Source: a bacterium
GTDB lineage: Bacteria; UBP14; UBA6098; 4484-93
Reading direction: 5' to 3'
DNA length: 64,000 bases
NCBI GenBank assembly: GCA_021158465.1
Contig: JAGGUN010000022.1
Location: forward strand, 21,601-85,600
Part shown: piece after piece, positions 1 through 10,399 of the stretch
Layout of the letters: each line of letters starts with the position of its first letter
Position numbering within the stretch: the first letter of the stretch is position 1
Program-made: the position numbers and the translations under genes
Notes under the pieces: model-generated
What the model was told of the DNA's origin: nothing
Database searches by the model: none
The model's input: only the letters and a program-made list of their open reading frames with translations

Positions 1-1433
<1,433 letters not shown>

Positions 1434-1437
<4 letters not shown>

Positions 1438-1877
1438 ATGATTTCGACCCTTCCGCCTGCTGCTTCTATCTTCTGCTTTGCTGTGGAGGAGAAGCTATGT
1501 GCTGAGACTGTGAGTGCGACCTTAAGTTCTCCTTCTCCAAGGATCTTAACGGGTGTTTTGCCGTTTATCAGCCCTTGGGATGCAAGAAGCTCGGGAGTAA
1601 CCTTTTCCTGATCGGAGAACTTGTTGAGCTCCTTAACATTCACAATGGAATATCGGATGCGTTTTTTGCTTGTGAACCCCTTCTTGGGGATACGCCTGTA
1701 GATCGGCATCTGCCCGCCCTCAAAGTATGGTTTCTTCTTGTTTCCTGAGCGAGACAATGCCCCTTTGTGTCCTCTGCCTGATGTCTTCCCGTGTCCTGAT
1801 GCCTCGCCTCTGCCGACCCTTTTTCTCTTCTTGGTGGAGCCTGGTGCAGGTTTCAGCCCATCAAGTCTGAGTTTCAT
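1434..1877 (-). CDS. rplO: 50S ribosomal protein L15
   Basis: L15 is a late-assembling 23S rRNA-binding protein of the large subunit. The 147-residue product starts MKLRLDGLKPAPGS and shows the Gly/Arg-rich RVGRGEASGHGKTSGRG segment typical of the family. The frame is open 13 codons further upstream, but I place the start at the internal ATG. That ATG has a good Shine-Dalgarno (GGAGAGGAG) and matches the family N-terminus. The start overlaps the rpmD end by 17 bp. Confidence 0.96.
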
Positions 1878-2064
1878 TCTCCTCTCCAATCTCTTCAAGC
1901 TTGATGAGGTGAGCAATCTTTCTCACCATCCCAAGGATTTCGGGTGTCATCTCCTTAACGACTGAATGATGCATCTTCTTTATCCCGAGCGCTTGTAGGG
2001 TTCTTTTCTGGTCTTTGGGGTGTCCTATACCACTCCTTATCTGTGTTATTCTTATCCTTCTCAT
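1861..2064 (-). CDS. rpmD: 50S ribosomal protein L30
   Basis: L30 is a small large-subunit protein, 67 residues here, slightly longer than the common 58-61. Its ITQIRSGIGHPKDQKRTLQALG core is diagnostic of the family. The ATG shares one base with the rpsE stop (TAATG), indicating translational coupling. It lies in the canonical rpsE-rpmD-rplO order. Confidence 0.97.
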   Translation of the reverse strand: MRRIRITQIRSGIGHPKDQKRTLQALGIKKMHHSVVKEMTPEILGMVRKIAHLIKLEEIGEENETQT

Positions 2065-2627
2065 TATTCTATCACCTTATTGTACGGTATGTTGCGTCTT
2101 ACTGCGACATCCTGGATATTCTCCAGGTCGCAGAGGGCAGTAAAGGTTGCTCTTGCGACATTCAGCTGATTGTTGGAGCCGAGGGATTTGGAGAGCACAT
2201 CTTGGATGCCAGCAACCTCGAGCACAGCTCGGACTGCTCCGCCTGCTATGACCCCTGTTCCTGGGGTGGCGGGTTTGAGTAGTACCTTTGCTGCTCCGAA
2301 CTTGCCGATAACTGAATGTGGAATGCTTGTTCCCTTGAGAGCTATCCGACGGATGTTCTTCTTAGCATCTTCTACCCCTTTGCGGATCGCCACTGCTACC
2401 TCAAGCCCCTTGCCGAGTCCAACGCCGACTCTACCCTTCTTATCTCCGACTGCCACGACCGCATTGAAGGATATATGTTTTCCGCCTTTTACTGCCTTGG
2501 CGACACGGTTTATGTGGATTACACGTTCCTCGAGCTCCTTTTCCTCGGGAGGTGTGATAAATCTTGGAGGTTTCTTTGCCTGACTCTCGTCTGTTGTATA
2601 AACCTCAATCTTCTTGCTCTCTGCCAT
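2064..2627 (-). CDS. rpsE: 30S ribosomal protein S5
   Basis: S5 lies at the mRNA entry channel and affects decoding accuracy. The 187-residue product has an N-terminal extension of about 30 residues. The double-stranded-RNA-binding-like N domain follows ([19 protein letters not shown], then [18 protein letters not shown]), and then the C domain with [15 protein letters not shown]. It is preceded by a 23-nt gap after rplR with a GGAGGAA Shine-Dalgarno. Confidence 0.98.
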   Translation of the reverse strand: MAESKKIEVYTTDESQAKKPPRFITPPEEKELEERVIHINRVAKAVKGGKHISFNAVVAVGDKKGRVGVGLGKGLEVAVAIRKGVEDAKKNIRRIALKGTSIPHSVIGKFGAAKVLLKPATPGTGVIAGGAVRAVLEVAGIQDVLSKSLGSNNQLNVARATFTALCDLENIQDVAVRRNIPYNKVIE

Positions 2628-2650
2628 ATACTGGTGTTCCTCCTGTGTGT

Positions 2651-3010
2651 CTAAAATTTTAATCCTGCTTTTCTTGCGCCCTCTGCCAGTTCCTTTACCC
2701 TTCCGTGATACTTGTGTCCGTGCCTGTCGAAGACTACCGTATTGATATCCCTTTCGATTAGTTTCTTTGCGATTAGCTTACCAACGATCGCTGCTTTCTC
2801 CTTTTTGGTTTTCCCTTTTCCCCTTGCTTCTTTGGAGAGTGACGATGCTGATGTTATAACCCTTCCGTTTTCGTCGTCCATTGCTATTGCGTATATATGT
2901 TTGAGGCTTCTCACCACGACGAGTCGCGGGCGAAGGGAGGTTCCTCTTATCTTTTTGCGTGTTCTCTTTGCCCTCCGAAGCCTTTTTTCGAGTTTATGGC
3001 TTTTTATCAT
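2651..3010 (-). CDS. rplR: 50S ribosomal protein L18
   Basis: L18 binds 5S rRNA together with L5. The 119-residue product has the basic N-terminus ([15 protein letters not shown]), the RPRLVVVRS strand with [10 protein letters not shown], and the C-terminal [20 protein letters not shown] helix typical of L18. It sits 15 nt after rplF, in the standard spc order. Confidence 0.98.
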   Translation of the reverse strand: MIKSHKLEKRLRRAKRTRKKIRGTSLRPRLVVVRSLKHIYAIAMDDENGRVITSASSLSKEARGKGKTKKEKAAIVGKLIAKKLIERDINTVVFDRHGHKYHGRVKELAEGARKAGLKF

Positions 3011-3025
3011 GACCCTTTTCCTTCC

Positions 3026-3568
3026 TTAGACTGAGCGAGCTGATTTACCTGGTTTCAGGTGAATTACCTCTCCTACATATCTTATCCCAATTCCCTTGTA
3101 GACATCTGGCGGTCTTATTGCTCTTATCTTTGCTGCCACTTGTCCGACCAACTGCTTGTCTACCCCGGAGACGGAGATAACATTCCCCTTGCCGACGGAG
3201 AAGTTTATCCCTTCTGGTGGTGAGAAGAATATCTGATGTGAGAATCCGACATCGAGCATGAGCCCTTTTCCCCTGATTTCTGCGTGGTAGCCTGTTCCTT
3301 TTAGTTCCAGTTTCTTTTCGTATCCCTTATAGACTCCCTGAACGGCGTTAGCGATAAGGCTTCGATATAAACCATGGTATGCCCTGGATTGCCTATCTTC
3401 CCCTTTACGGCTAACAACTATTGTGTTATCCTTCTTTTCTACCTTTACCCTACCCATGAACGGGACAACTGTTTCACCTTTTGGTCCTTTGATCCTGCAT
3501 TTATTTCTTTCGAGTTTTACTTCTACCCCTTCGGGAAGGGGTATCGGTTTTTTACCTATCCTCGACAT
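3026..3568 (-). CDS. rplF: 50S ribosomal protein L6
   Basis: L6 is a two-domain protein near the factor-binding site of the large subunit. The product has 180 residues, close to the usual length. It begins MSRIGKKPIPLPEGVEV, and its C-terminal domain carries KIRAIRPPDVYKGIGIRY followed by KPGKSAR, as in other bacterial L6. The gap to rpsH is 15 nt. Confidence 0.98.
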   Translation of the reverse strand: MSRIGKKPIPLPEGVEVKLERNKCRIKGPKGETVVPFMGRVKVEKKDNTIVVSRKGEDRQSRAYHGLYRSLIANAVQGVYKGYEKKLELKGTGYHAEIRGKGLMLDVGFSHQIFFSPPEGINFSVGKGNVISVSGVDKQLVGQVAAKIRAIRPPDVYKGIGIRYVGEVIHLKPGKSARSV

Positions 3569-3583
3569 GTTGGCTCCTTTGCG

Positions 3584-3982
3584 TTACCAGACCTGGCAGA
3601 TTACCTCTCCACCGATGCCTAAGACGCGTGCCTGGTGGTCCGTTAGGACGCCCTTAGATGTTGAGACAACCGCCATACCGAGATTATTTCGGACGCTGTG
3701 CAGTTCCTTCACCTTTTTGTAGACTCGTCTTCCGGGTTTGCTTATCCGTTCGATGTGGCAGATGACCGGCTCTCCTTTCTCGTTGTAGCGGAGATAGATT
3801 CTCAAGATCTTCTTGCCTGAACCCAGGTCTATCACTTTGTATCCTCTGAGGTATGCCCTCTCCACAAGAAGTCTTATGATATCCCGCTTGAAGTAGGAGA
3901 ACGGTACCTCGACATACTTTTTGCGTGCCTTCTGCCCGTTTCTTATTCGGGTCAACATATCGGCTATGGGATCTGTCATCAT
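3584..3982 (-). CDS. rpsH: 30S ribosomal protein S8
   Basis: S8 is a primary 16S rRNA-binding protein of the 30S platform and represses the spc operon in E. coli. The 132-residue product starts MMTDPIADMLTRIRNGQ. It ends with the conserved STSKGVLTDHQAR and GGEVICQVW, the RNA-binding C domain. Whether it autoregulates here cannot be read from the sequence. The operon split leaves the spc-like half under its own promoter. Confidence 0.98.
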   Translation of the reverse strand: MMTDPIADMLTRIRNGQKARKKYVEVPFSYFKRDIIRLLVERAYLRGYKVIDLGSGKKILRIYLRYNEKGEPVICHIERISKPGRRVYKKVKELHSVRNNLGMAVVSTSKGVLTDHQARVLGIGGEVICQVW

Positions 3983-4001
3983 ATTGTTGCCTCTTTTCGC
4001 C

Positions 4002-4187
4002 TTACCAGCTTGCCTTCTTCACACCGGGTATCATTCCGGCGTTTGCAAGTTCCCTAAAGCATATTCTACAGAGCCCAAAATCCCTCATGTATCCTCTTGG
4101 TCGTCCGCACCGCTTACAGCGGTTGCGTTGGCGGGTGCGGAACTTCGGGGTGCGCTTGCTCTTCTCGATCAGTGCTTTCCTTGCCAT
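4002..4187 (-). CDS. rpsN: 30S ribosomal protein S14, zinc-binding (type Z)
   Basis: This is the short S14 form of 61 residues. It has four cysteines in CKRCGRP and CRICFREL, which bind one zinc ion, so it is the C+ (type Z) form rather than the about 100-residue zinc-free form. The N-terminus [16 protein letters not shown] and the [16 protein letters not shown] core are characteristic. It abuts rplE with no gap. Confidence 0.98.
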   Translation of the reverse strand: MARKALIEKSKRTPKFRTRQRNRCKRCGRPRGYMRDFGLCRICFRELANAGMIPGVKKASW

Positions 4188-4730
4188 CTATTCCCTCCTG
4201 AATGGGAAGCCGATGCATTTTAATAACTCGAGAGCCTCCTCGTCAGTCTTCGCTGTGGTAACAATGGTTATGTTCATTCCTCGTATCGCATCTATGGTGT
4301 CATAATCTATCTCTGGGAAGATTATCTGCTCTCTTATACCGAGTGAGTAGTTTCCTCTTCCGTCGAAAGAGTTCGGGTTGAACCCTCTGAAGTCCCTGAT
4401 ACGTGGTGCTGCGATGTTCATAAACCTATCGAGGAAGTCGAACATCCTCTTACCGCGCAGGGTGACAGCGACCCCTATTGCATTCCCTTTACGGAGCTTG
4501 AAGTTCGCAACGGAGACCTTTGCTCGTCGTATGGTAGGTTTCTGTCCGGATATGATAGCCAGGTCTCTTGCTGCGTTTTCCAAGAACTTTATGTTTTGGG
4601 TTGCCTTTCCGACGCCGATGTTCAAAACGACCTTGTGGAATCTTGGCACCTGGAGCTTATTCTTGTAGCCGAAGCGCTCCATAAGTGCAGGCACGGCCTC
4701 TTCTTCGTATTTTTTCTTCAGTTCGGGCAT
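4188..4730 (-). CDS. rplE: 50S ribosomal protein L5
   Basis: L5 anchors 5S rRNA in the central protuberance and contacts P-site tRNA. The 180-residue product has the conserved [11 protein letters not shown], the [19 protein letters not shown] segment, and [19 protein letters not shown] leading to IFPEID. Length and order are standard. Confidence 0.98.
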   Translation of the reverse strand: MPELKKKYEEEAVPALMERFGYKNKLQVPRFHKVVLNIGVGKATQNIKFLENAARDLAIISGQKPTIRRAKVSVANFKLRKGNAIGVAVTLRGKRMFDFLDRFMNIAAPRIRDFRGFNPNSFDGRGNYSLGIREQIIFPEIDYDTIDAIRGMNITIVTTAKTDEEALELLKCIGFPFRRE

Positions 4731-4743
4731 CTTTCGTTCCTTC

Positions 4744-5064
4744 TCACATATCTATCATTTCTTCGCAGTTCTTGCATATACGGACTCGTTTTCCGCCCTC
4801 GATTTCGCCTATCTTTACCTTGGTTCGTGTGTGACATTTCGGGCAGATAAGCGCAACATTGGAGATGTCGATCGGTGCTTCCCGCTCTACTATTCCGCCC
4901 TGAGGGTTCTTCTGATTCGGTCGGGTATGGCGCTTGATGAAGTTCACACCCTCGACGATCAACCGTCTCTTTTTAGGGAAGACTTTTAACACCTTCCCAG
5001 TGACTCCTCTGTAGTTGCCTGATATTACCTCGACCGTGTCTCCCTTTCTTATTTTGTTCATCAA
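4744..5064 (-). CDS. rplX: 50S ribosomal protein L24, with C-terminal Zn ribbon
   Basis: L24 starts large-subunit assembly. The N-terminal KOW segment is clear ([17 protein letters not shown]). The 106-residue product ends in two CxxC pairs, CPKC and CKNC, forming a probable structural zinc site that many but not all bacterial L24 proteins keep. Its ATG overlaps the rplN stop by 4 bp. Confidence 0.97.
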   Translation of the reverse strand: MMNKIRKGDTVEVISGNYRGVTGKVLKVFPKKRRLIVEGVNFIKRHTRPNQKNPQGGIVEREAPIDISNVALICPKCHTRTKVKIGEIEGGKRVRICKNCEEMIDM

Positions 5065-5429
5065 AGAACCTCCGGGGCAAGGGATACAATCTTCATGAAG
5101 TTATGTTCTCTGAGCTCTTTTGCCACAGGTCCAAAGACCCTTGTGCCGATCGGCTCGTTCTGGTTGTCAATAAGCACGACTGCATTGTCATCGAACCGGA
5201 TGTATGTGCCGTTCTTCCGTCTCGTTGGAGCAGCTGTTCTGACAACCACCGCCCGGTTGATGCTCCCTTTCTTGATGTTGGAACCAGGGATAGCCTCCTT
5301 CACGCTTACTACTATTATATCACCGACGCCGGCATAGCGTCTCTTGCTTCCTCCGTAGACATGGATACACATACACTTCTTGGCGCCGGAGTTGTCTGCC
5401 ACATTCAGACGAGAGTATTTCTGAATCAT
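5061..5429 (-). CDS. rplN: 50S ribosomal protein L14
   Basis: L14 sits at the subunit interface and forms an intersubunit bridge with 16S rRNA. The product is 122 residues, the exact canonical length. It starts [18 protein letters not shown] and has [19 protein letters not shown] and [12 protein letters not shown]. It is 9 nt downstream of rpsQ. Confidence 0.99.
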   Translation of the reverse strand: MIQKYSRLNVADNSGAKKCMCIHVYGGSKRRYAGVGDIIVVSVKEAIPGSNIKKGSINRAVVVRTAAPTRRKNGTYIRFDDNAVVLIDNQNEPIGTRVFGPVAKELREHNFMKIVSLAPEVL

Positions 5430-5438
5430 AGTCTATCC

Positions 5439-5693
5439 CTACCTTTTTGTCCTTCTTACTATATCGACGAGCCTCCATCTCTTTGTCCGCGAGAGGGGGC
5501 GAGTCTCCACGATGCGAACCCTATCTCCGATTCTGCACTTATTCTCAGGGTCGTGAGCTGTAAGCTTTGTTCGCCGTCGGATCGTCTTTTTCAAAAGCGG
5601 ATGCTGGACATAGGTCTCTACAAGCACCTTGATAGTCTTATCCATCTTGTTAGAAACGACAGTTCCCTCCCTTATTTTTCTTTTACCGTTCAT
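5439..5693 (-). CDS. rpsQ: 30S ribosomal protein S17
   Basis: S17 is a primary 16S rRNA-binding OB-fold protein. The 84-residue product has [17 protein letters not shown] and [17 protein letters not shown], both standard. It is the first gene of the left ribosomal half-operon. Its normal upstream neighbour rpmC is 53.4 kb away at the other end of the window. Its Shine-Dalgarno is AAGGGGG. A sigma70-type promoter and a dyad lie just upstream, so this half can be transcribed independently of the S10 half. Confidence 0.98.
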   Translation of the reverse strand: MNGKRKIREGTVVSNKMDKTIKVLVETYVQHPLLKKTIRRRTKLTAHDPENKCRIGDRVRIVETRPLSRTKRWRLVDIVRRTKR

Positions 5694-5719
5694 AGCCCCC
5701 TTAAGCCTCCGTAAGGTTT

Positions 5720-5744
5720 GTAACTAACTTTGGAAATAAGTTAC
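5720..5744 (-). promoter_or_regulatory. dyad at the predicted transcription start of rpsQ
   Basis: GTAACT (5720-5725) and AGTTAC (5739-5744) form an inverted repeat. A tighter inner hairpin (AACTT, 7-nt loop, AAGTT) lies within it. The dyad starts 2 nt downstream of the -10 box of the rpsQ promoter, spans the expected start site, and is AT-rich. It could be a repressor operator or a weak leader hairpin. No known factor is recognised, and a chance origin is possible. Confidence 0.3.
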
Positions 5745-5745
5745 T

Positions 5746-5773
5746 AAAATATAATGATCAAAAGAAATGTCAA
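5746..5773 (-). promoter_or_regulatory. promoter of rpsQ half-operon (TTGACA-N16-TATTTT)
   Basis: On the minus strand a perfect -35 TTGACA (5773-5768) is followed after 16 nt by TATTTT (5751-5746). The start site would be near 5739, giving a leader of about 45 nt before rpsQ. The same TTGACA, 16 nt, TATTTT layout occurs upstream of the subtilase gene, which supports it as a real promoter. It explains how the spc half survives separation from the S10 half. Confidence 0.7.
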
Positions 5774-5804
5774 GATTTTTCTAAAAAATGTTCTATGGTT
5801 GTTT

Positions 5805-6467
5805 TCAGAAGCGGTGAACGAGAGATGCTGTGAATGAAGCCTCTCCTCTGTCGAGTTTGCTGGAAAGCTTAATCTCCGTTTTTGTGTATCCTCTGTATAT
5901 TCTATAGGTGTTCAATGCAGAGATAACTCGCTCAAATGCAAGCACACCGAACGCTATCTTGATGTTGCGGTACTGCTCCTCATGCCGATTGCGGAGATTT
6001 CGATACCTGTTTCTATGCTTTTCGCTCTCCCATCTCCAGAAATACTCGTCCGTTTCTGGGTAGAGTGCTGAGAGGTCGCGCTCCTGTACGAGTTTCGAGC
6101 GGTTGTATTCGTCTCTTGAATTATAGAAGGCGAGGTTCTTAAAGAAATCTTTGTTCTTTCCCTCGAGGTATGCTCCAGCGTACACACCGGCGTAAGATTT
6201 CATATCTTCGAATAGCCAGTCTGCCTTGACCTTAGAGAATACGATAAAGCCCCAAAGCGTTCCCTCCGTTATGAAGAAGGTGCTGGATGTGTTCTTGTCC
6301 TCGAGGTATCTTTCGCCTGCACCGGGAAGGAGAAGCGACAGCCCGATCCCTTTCCAGAGGGAGGCTGCTCCCTTTTCTGTTTTTTCCTGCTTTTCCCAGG
6401 GAACATCTGCTATCCCACTCGATGCAAAAGCGAGGAGAAAAACTATAATGGTAAGTGATCTTTTCAT
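5805..6467 (-). CDS. small secreted or envelope protein, DUF5683-like, paralogue 1
   Basis: A 220-residue protein with a signal peptide (about residues 1-20, ending SSGIAD). It has a hydrophobic GIGLSLLLPGAGERYL stretch and a second apolar segment shortly after. The LLLPGAGExY motif and layout match the next gene upstream, so the two are paralogues. They resemble the PGxGqxY element of DUF5683 proteins that accompany outer-membrane genes in Bacteroidota-like bacteria. The middle is rich in charged and aromatic residues (many R, Y, E). It is the last gene of the T9SS-like operon, with an AGGTGAT Shine-Dalgarno. Function unknown. Confidence 0.85.
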   Translation of the reverse strand: MKRSLTIIVFLLAFASSGIADVPWEKQEKTEKGAASLWKGIGLSLLLPGAGERYLEDKNTSSTFFITEGTLWGFIVFSKVKADWLFEDMKSYAGVYAGAYLEGKNKDFFKNLAFYNSRDEYNRSKLVQERDLSALYPETDEYFWRWESEKHRNRYRNLRNRHEEQYRNIKIAFGVLAFERVISALNTYRIYRGYTKTEIKLSSKLDRGEASFTASLVHRF

Positions 6468-6472
6468 ATCAC

Positions 6473-7306
6473 CTAATTAAAGTTAACCGTGAGGAAAACC
6501 GAGTGTGTAACCTCGTTGTTCTTGTAAGCCGTTTGTGTTCTTATAGTTGCATCCGTGAACCCCTTGAACATTTTCTCATTGCTTATTTTCGCCGTTATGG
6601 CGGCGTCGAGTGCGGATAGGAGATGGTTAACAATAACCCCTGCTACAGAGTATGTTGCCAGCTTCAGCATATCGTTCGATCTCTTGCGCATTCTGAGGTA
6701 TTCTTCGCGCTTGTCTGTTGTGCGGTTTGGCTCCTCGATATTCGATACATCCGGATCGCCATACCAAGAGGAGTCCTGGGCATCGATCCAGCCCATAACA
6801 AACCAGTTGTATTTTCCTATCATCTCGTAGTACTGCTGGTTTTTTGTCGATGGTAGATGTTCCACAGCTGCGGAGGTATCCTCTCCGAGGGAATAATACC
6901 ACTCCCAGTAGAGCGCTTCACTCCACCACCTATCTGCGAATTCTTTGTATTCCTTTTCCTTCTTTTTCCCCTGGCTGTGGTAGTAGAAGTGTCCTGTCCA
7001 GAGTCCAGCCTCGAGCAGGAGGAAACTGGCCGCCTGTATATATGATTTTGTGTAGAGCTCGCCTGCACCGGGAAGGAGCAGAGAATATCCGAGTGCTCTG
7101 GATATCGAGAGAGGCTTTTCCTCGGCAAATATTTTCCCCTCTGATAATGTATCTTTTCCCCACTGCTGTGTAAGGAGCATTTCATCCTGGACGGAAGGCG
7201 ATAGGCTTTCTCTAAACTCTGAAAGGGTCATATCGGGAGAAGGGGAGATGTCCATCCCATAGACTGCCCCTGAAAGCAATATTAACAGTATCAATCCGTA
7301 CCTCAT
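6473..7306 (-). CDS. secreted or envelope protein, DUF5683-like, paralogue 2
   Basis: A 277-residue protein with a signal peptide (residues 1-17, cleavage near AVYG). A SLLLPGAGELYTKSY motif lies about 70 residues in, followed by a hydrophobic stretch (AASFLLLEAGLW) and a second near VAGVIVNHLLSALDA. The motif arrangement is the same as in the neighbouring 220-residue gene, which points to tandem duplication. The Shine-Dalgarno AAGGAGG is strong. It lies 12 nt after the M6 peptidase gene in the PorU-PorV operon, suggesting an envelope role linked to secretion. Function unknown. Confidence 0.85.
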   Translation of the reverse strand: MRYGLILLILLSGAVYGMDISPSPDMTLSEFRESLSPSVQDEMLLTQQWGKDTLSEGKIFAEEKPLSISRALGYSLLLPGAGELYTKSYIQAASFLLLEAGLWTGHFYYHSQGKKKEKEYKEFADRWWSEALYWEWYYSLGEDTSAAVEHLPSTKNQQYYEMIGKYNWFVMGWIDAQDSSWYGDPDVSNIEEPNRTTDKREEYLRMRKRSNDMLKLATYSVAGVIVNHLLSALDAAITAKISNEKMFKGFTDATIRTQTAYKNNEVTHSVFLTVNFN

Positions 7307-7318
7307 TATGCTTCCTCC

Positions 7319-10300
7319 TTATTTTACTATCGCTATTACAAATCTTTTTGTATCGATTTCGCCGTTTGTTCCTTCGGCAGAGACTGTGCAGATGTATGTA
7401 CCTGCTGCTCTGTCTCGTGTTTGCCAAAGGATATCGTTTATCGCATGGGTTGTTCCTGCAAACCTGTCGATGAGCCTTCCGGAAAGGTCGAATATCCTCA
7501 CAGTGACACGCTCAGCCGTTCCGATGCCTATCTCGTAGTGGATATATGTCTTGTCCGCTGTCGGATTGGGATAGTTGTAAGCCTTCGTTATAAGCGGTCT
7601 GGTTGGGATTGTGTCGGCAGGCAGTTCCACATTGACGGAGTTGATGTTTCTTCCGAATCTATCAGGTTCCGATCCACCGGAGATAAGCCCTTTATATATA
7701 TGGACGAAGCCGTCATCGGCAGCGAAGATAATCTTGTTTCTGTCGGTTCCGTCTATATTGCCCGATGACAGAGAATACCATATCCCTCCTGAGGATGAGA
7801 CGGGAAATGGAGGCACGATTTTTCCTGTCTGGTCGATGCAATATATCGCTTTCCCATGGACGGAGAAGAGGAGTCCTGTTTCCGTTATGAGTGGTGGCGT
7901 TGATATGGTTGAGTCCGCCTCAAACGGGAAATTCGGCAGGAGTGTCCCGTGCTCATCCACACAGAAGAGCTTGTTCTCCCCGGAGAATGCAATCTCGAAT
8001 GTCTCGTTTCCGTCGATGTTGAGAGCAACAGGCTCGCTGAACGAGGAGAGGTTCATGTCTCTCGGGAAGCCGGGACAGATTTCCCCGTTCTCGTCGAGCA
8101 TGTAAAGAACTCCATCCGCGAGAAAGGAGAGATAGAACCTCTCGCCTGTTGCCTCTATTTTCCTGATGCCTAAGAGGCGCGTATACTCTTCTTCTGGGAA
8201 CTCGCGCAGGAATTCGAGCTTACCTGTCGCGGCGTTGTATCGGAATAACCTTCCTTTTGCTCGGGCGGAGAGTATATAGAGTATTGTATCGCTTGCTGGG
8301 ACAACCCCCTTTATCTCTCCTCTTGTGTCTATCTCGGAGGCTATATCCCCTGAGAACGACACCATCCGGATCTTGCCGTTCTTGAACGGGACGGCTATTA
8401 TCTCTCCCTCAAGTACAACAGGGTGATACACCGGATCATCCTCAAACGAGACGGGAAACCCGTGGAAGAAGTCGCATCTCCCGTCATAATTCTCATCGCT
8501 GAACCGGTAGGCGGCAAGTTCATTCCTCTGATTTGTCAGAAGCATCTCGTCTGTCCCGTCGCTATCCAGGTCGGCGAATATCAGAGGGGATACGGCATAC
8601 CCAGGGCAATCCACAATAACAGGGAACGGGTAGTATGTGGTGTCAAAGGGGGTTATGTGCGCTATGTTATCATAGTTTGGGATCAACCTCGAGAGGTCAT
8701 CGTCCCATCCGAGTATGTACCCTTCGATGGCGAGGAATATCTCATCCTTGCCATCGTGATCGAAGTCGACAACGACGGGGTTGGCGAGCGGTGTAAACCC
8801 GAAGAAGAGGCTACCTGCCGCCATAACGAACTCACTCCCGACGGATATTACCATGCTGTCGCCTGGTGGTGTCAGGGTCTGTATAGTAATTCCTGTTCTG
8901 CCGCCTGTGTTCGAGTTCGAGTTCGGACAACTGGTAGGGGAGAAGGTAGTGCTTCCACCGATGAAGTATGCGTCATCGCTGTCACCGTAGGTGTAGTATA
9001 CGCCTATGTCCTGATAGCAGCTTGCCTCCTCCAGGTCAATAAATAGCCTATATTGGTCCCATTGGAGCGTGTTTTCCTCGAAGTTCGTCTTGCCGTTTCC
9101 TGTGTAGTCCATATACGCGACACGCTCATCTATGTGCCAGATGAGGACCCCGGACGCTGGCAGTAGGTAATCATACAAGCGGTTCGGCGTGTAATCCTCA
9201 TATATCGGTCCAAGCACAACCCCTGTCTCTGGATCCTGGTGGAGGTAGATGACCGAATCTGTGCCGACTATCTCCTCGCGATTCTCGACGAGGAAATATT
9301 CGTAATCGTCTATAGGGATTTTATAGATTGTGTTCCTCCGTTCTCGTTCGAGTTCGGGGGCGTAGAGTTTGAGTGAATCCCTTGATTCTGTTATCTCGAT
9401 GACATCCTCGAATCCGAGGTATGCGCGCTCCCATGCGGATGGGTACGCTGGTAAGAGAGCAGATGCAACTGTTCCATCTGCGTCTATCTGGACAGGTATC
9501 AATCCACCGTGGTCCATAAGGGAGAAGTCACCGACTTCCGAGCGGAAGTCGTATGTGGAATAGAGGTCGACGAGACCGAGCGCGTGTCCGAACTCGTGGG
9601 CAAGGATACCGTTCAGGGCTGTAATCTGTCCATCCTGTGAAGCGAACTCAGGTATTATGAGCCCCTCTGAGATAACATCTCCGATCACTGGCTCATCGAA
9701 GGTGATGAAGGCTGTTGGCAGGTCATCCGGACTGGGGACGAATATATCGGGGAAGAGGTTCTGCTCCGGTGGTATGGTAGAGCCTATGTCGTTCTGCCAG
9801 TCGGCACCAGCGTGGAACACGATAAAGACATCGTAATCTCCAATGGGGATCTCGTCGGAGGAAAGAGCGGTTTCCCAGGCATCAACAAAGAACTGCTCAA
9901 GACGGTCTCTCATATCACCGAGCCAGCCGTTTGGACCATAATAAGCCATACTGTCTGGGAGTCTGTAAGATGCATTCTCTTCTGTCGGGAATATATCCCA
10001 GGTTAGTATTATATTCCCGTTGGATACTGCATACCAATAGTTGGCAAGCGCCTGGAGGTGAGCGTTGAAATACGACTTGTTGTGTGGAGGCGGGTCGATG
10101 ATAACGGTTGTGTCTGTTGATAGATCGAACGTGCCGGGACCTGTGCTGTTGGTATTATTATCCGGCTGGAACTCAACCCTTATGGCGCATATACGAAGCC
10201 ACACTGGCTCTTTCAGTCCCTCCTTTGGGAGACCATCCTTTTTTCTCTCTATACCGAGAAGGTTCTTTTTTGATACATCCGATTGGAAATGTCTCGGTTG

Positions 10301-10399
10301 GTATCTTTGCCTGCCGACCCTTATTATAGACAACTTACCAGAGAAGGCATGGGAAAAGAGAAGGATCAGGAACAGTATGCACGCAATCGGTTTTTTCAT
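7319..10399 (-). CDS. secreted M6-family metalloprotease with T9SS-type C-terminal tail
   Basis: A 1026-residue exported zinc protease of the immune-inhibitor-A (M6) family. A signal peptide (residues 1-20) is followed by a catalytic domain holding HEFGHALGLVD. The likely zinc ligands are H268, H272 and D278, with E269 as general base (HExxHxxGxxD). The middle of the chain carries repeats of the FDHDGKDEIFLA and FADLDSDGTDEMLL type (FG-GAP/VCBS-like), probably a propeller. The last 90 or so residues hold YNYPNP and a GRLIDRF strand, the Ig-like tail used as T9SS or FlgD-type sorting signal. The ATG overlaps the stop of the PorV-like gene by 1 nt, so it is probably cargo encoded with its exporter. 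Confidence 0.93.
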   Translation of the reverse strand: MKKPIACILFLILLFSHAFSGKLSIIRVGRQRYQPRHFQSDVSKKNLLGIERKKDGLPKEGLKEPVWLRICAIRVEFQPDNNTNSTGPGTFDLSTDTTVIIDPPPHNKSYFNAHLQALANYWYAVSNGNIILTWDIFPTEENASYRLPDSMAYYGPNGWLGDMRDRLEQFFVDAWETALSSDEIPIGDYDVFIVFHAGADWQNDIGSTIPPEQNLFPDIFVPSPDDLPTAFITFDEPVIGDVISEGLIIPEFASQDGQITALNGILAHEFGHALGLVDLYSTYDFRSEVGDFSLMDHGGLIPVQIDADGTVASALLPAYPSAWERAYLGFEDVIEITESRDSLKLYAPELERERRNTIYKIPIDDYEYFLVENREEIVGTDSVIYLHQDPETGVVLGPIYEDYTPNRLYDYLLPASGVLIWHIDERVAYMDYTGNGKTNFEENTLQWDQYRLFIDLEEASCYQDIGVYYTYGDSDDAYFIGGSTTFSPTSCPNSNSNTGGRTGITIQTLTPPGDSMVISVGSEFVMAAGSLFFGFTPLANPVVVDFDHDGKDEIFLAIEGYILGWDDDLSRLIPNYDNIAHITPFDTTYYPFPVIVDCPGYAVSPLIFADLDSDGTDEMLLTNQRNELAAYRFSDENYDGRCDFFHGFPVSFEDDPVYHPVVLEGEIIAVPFKNGKIRMVSFSGDIASEIDTRGEIKGVVPASDTILYILSARAKGRLFRYNAATGKLEFLREFPEEEYTRLLGIRKIEATGERFYLSFLADGVLYMLDENGEICPGFPRDMNLSSFSEPVALNIDGNETFEIAFSGENKLFCVDEHGTLLPNFPFEADSTISTPPLITETGLLFSVHGKAIYCIDQTGKIVPPFPVSSSGGIWYSLSSGNIDGTDRNKIIFAADDGFVHIYKGLISGGSEPDRFGRNINSVNVELPADTIPTRPLITKAYNYPNPTADKTYIHYEIGIGTAERVTVRIFDLSGRLIDRFAGTTHAINDILWQTRDRAAGTYICTVSAEGTNGEIDTKRFVIAIVK

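Noticed and set aside
1878-1916. Longer N-terminus for L15
   Set aside because: The extension does not fit the family, and the internal ATG has a strong Shine-Dalgarno.
2170-2583. 137-codon plus-strand frame opposite rpsE
   Set aside because: It is a shadow of the rpsE coding sequence, with low-complexity Ser/Pro/Thr composition and no family match.
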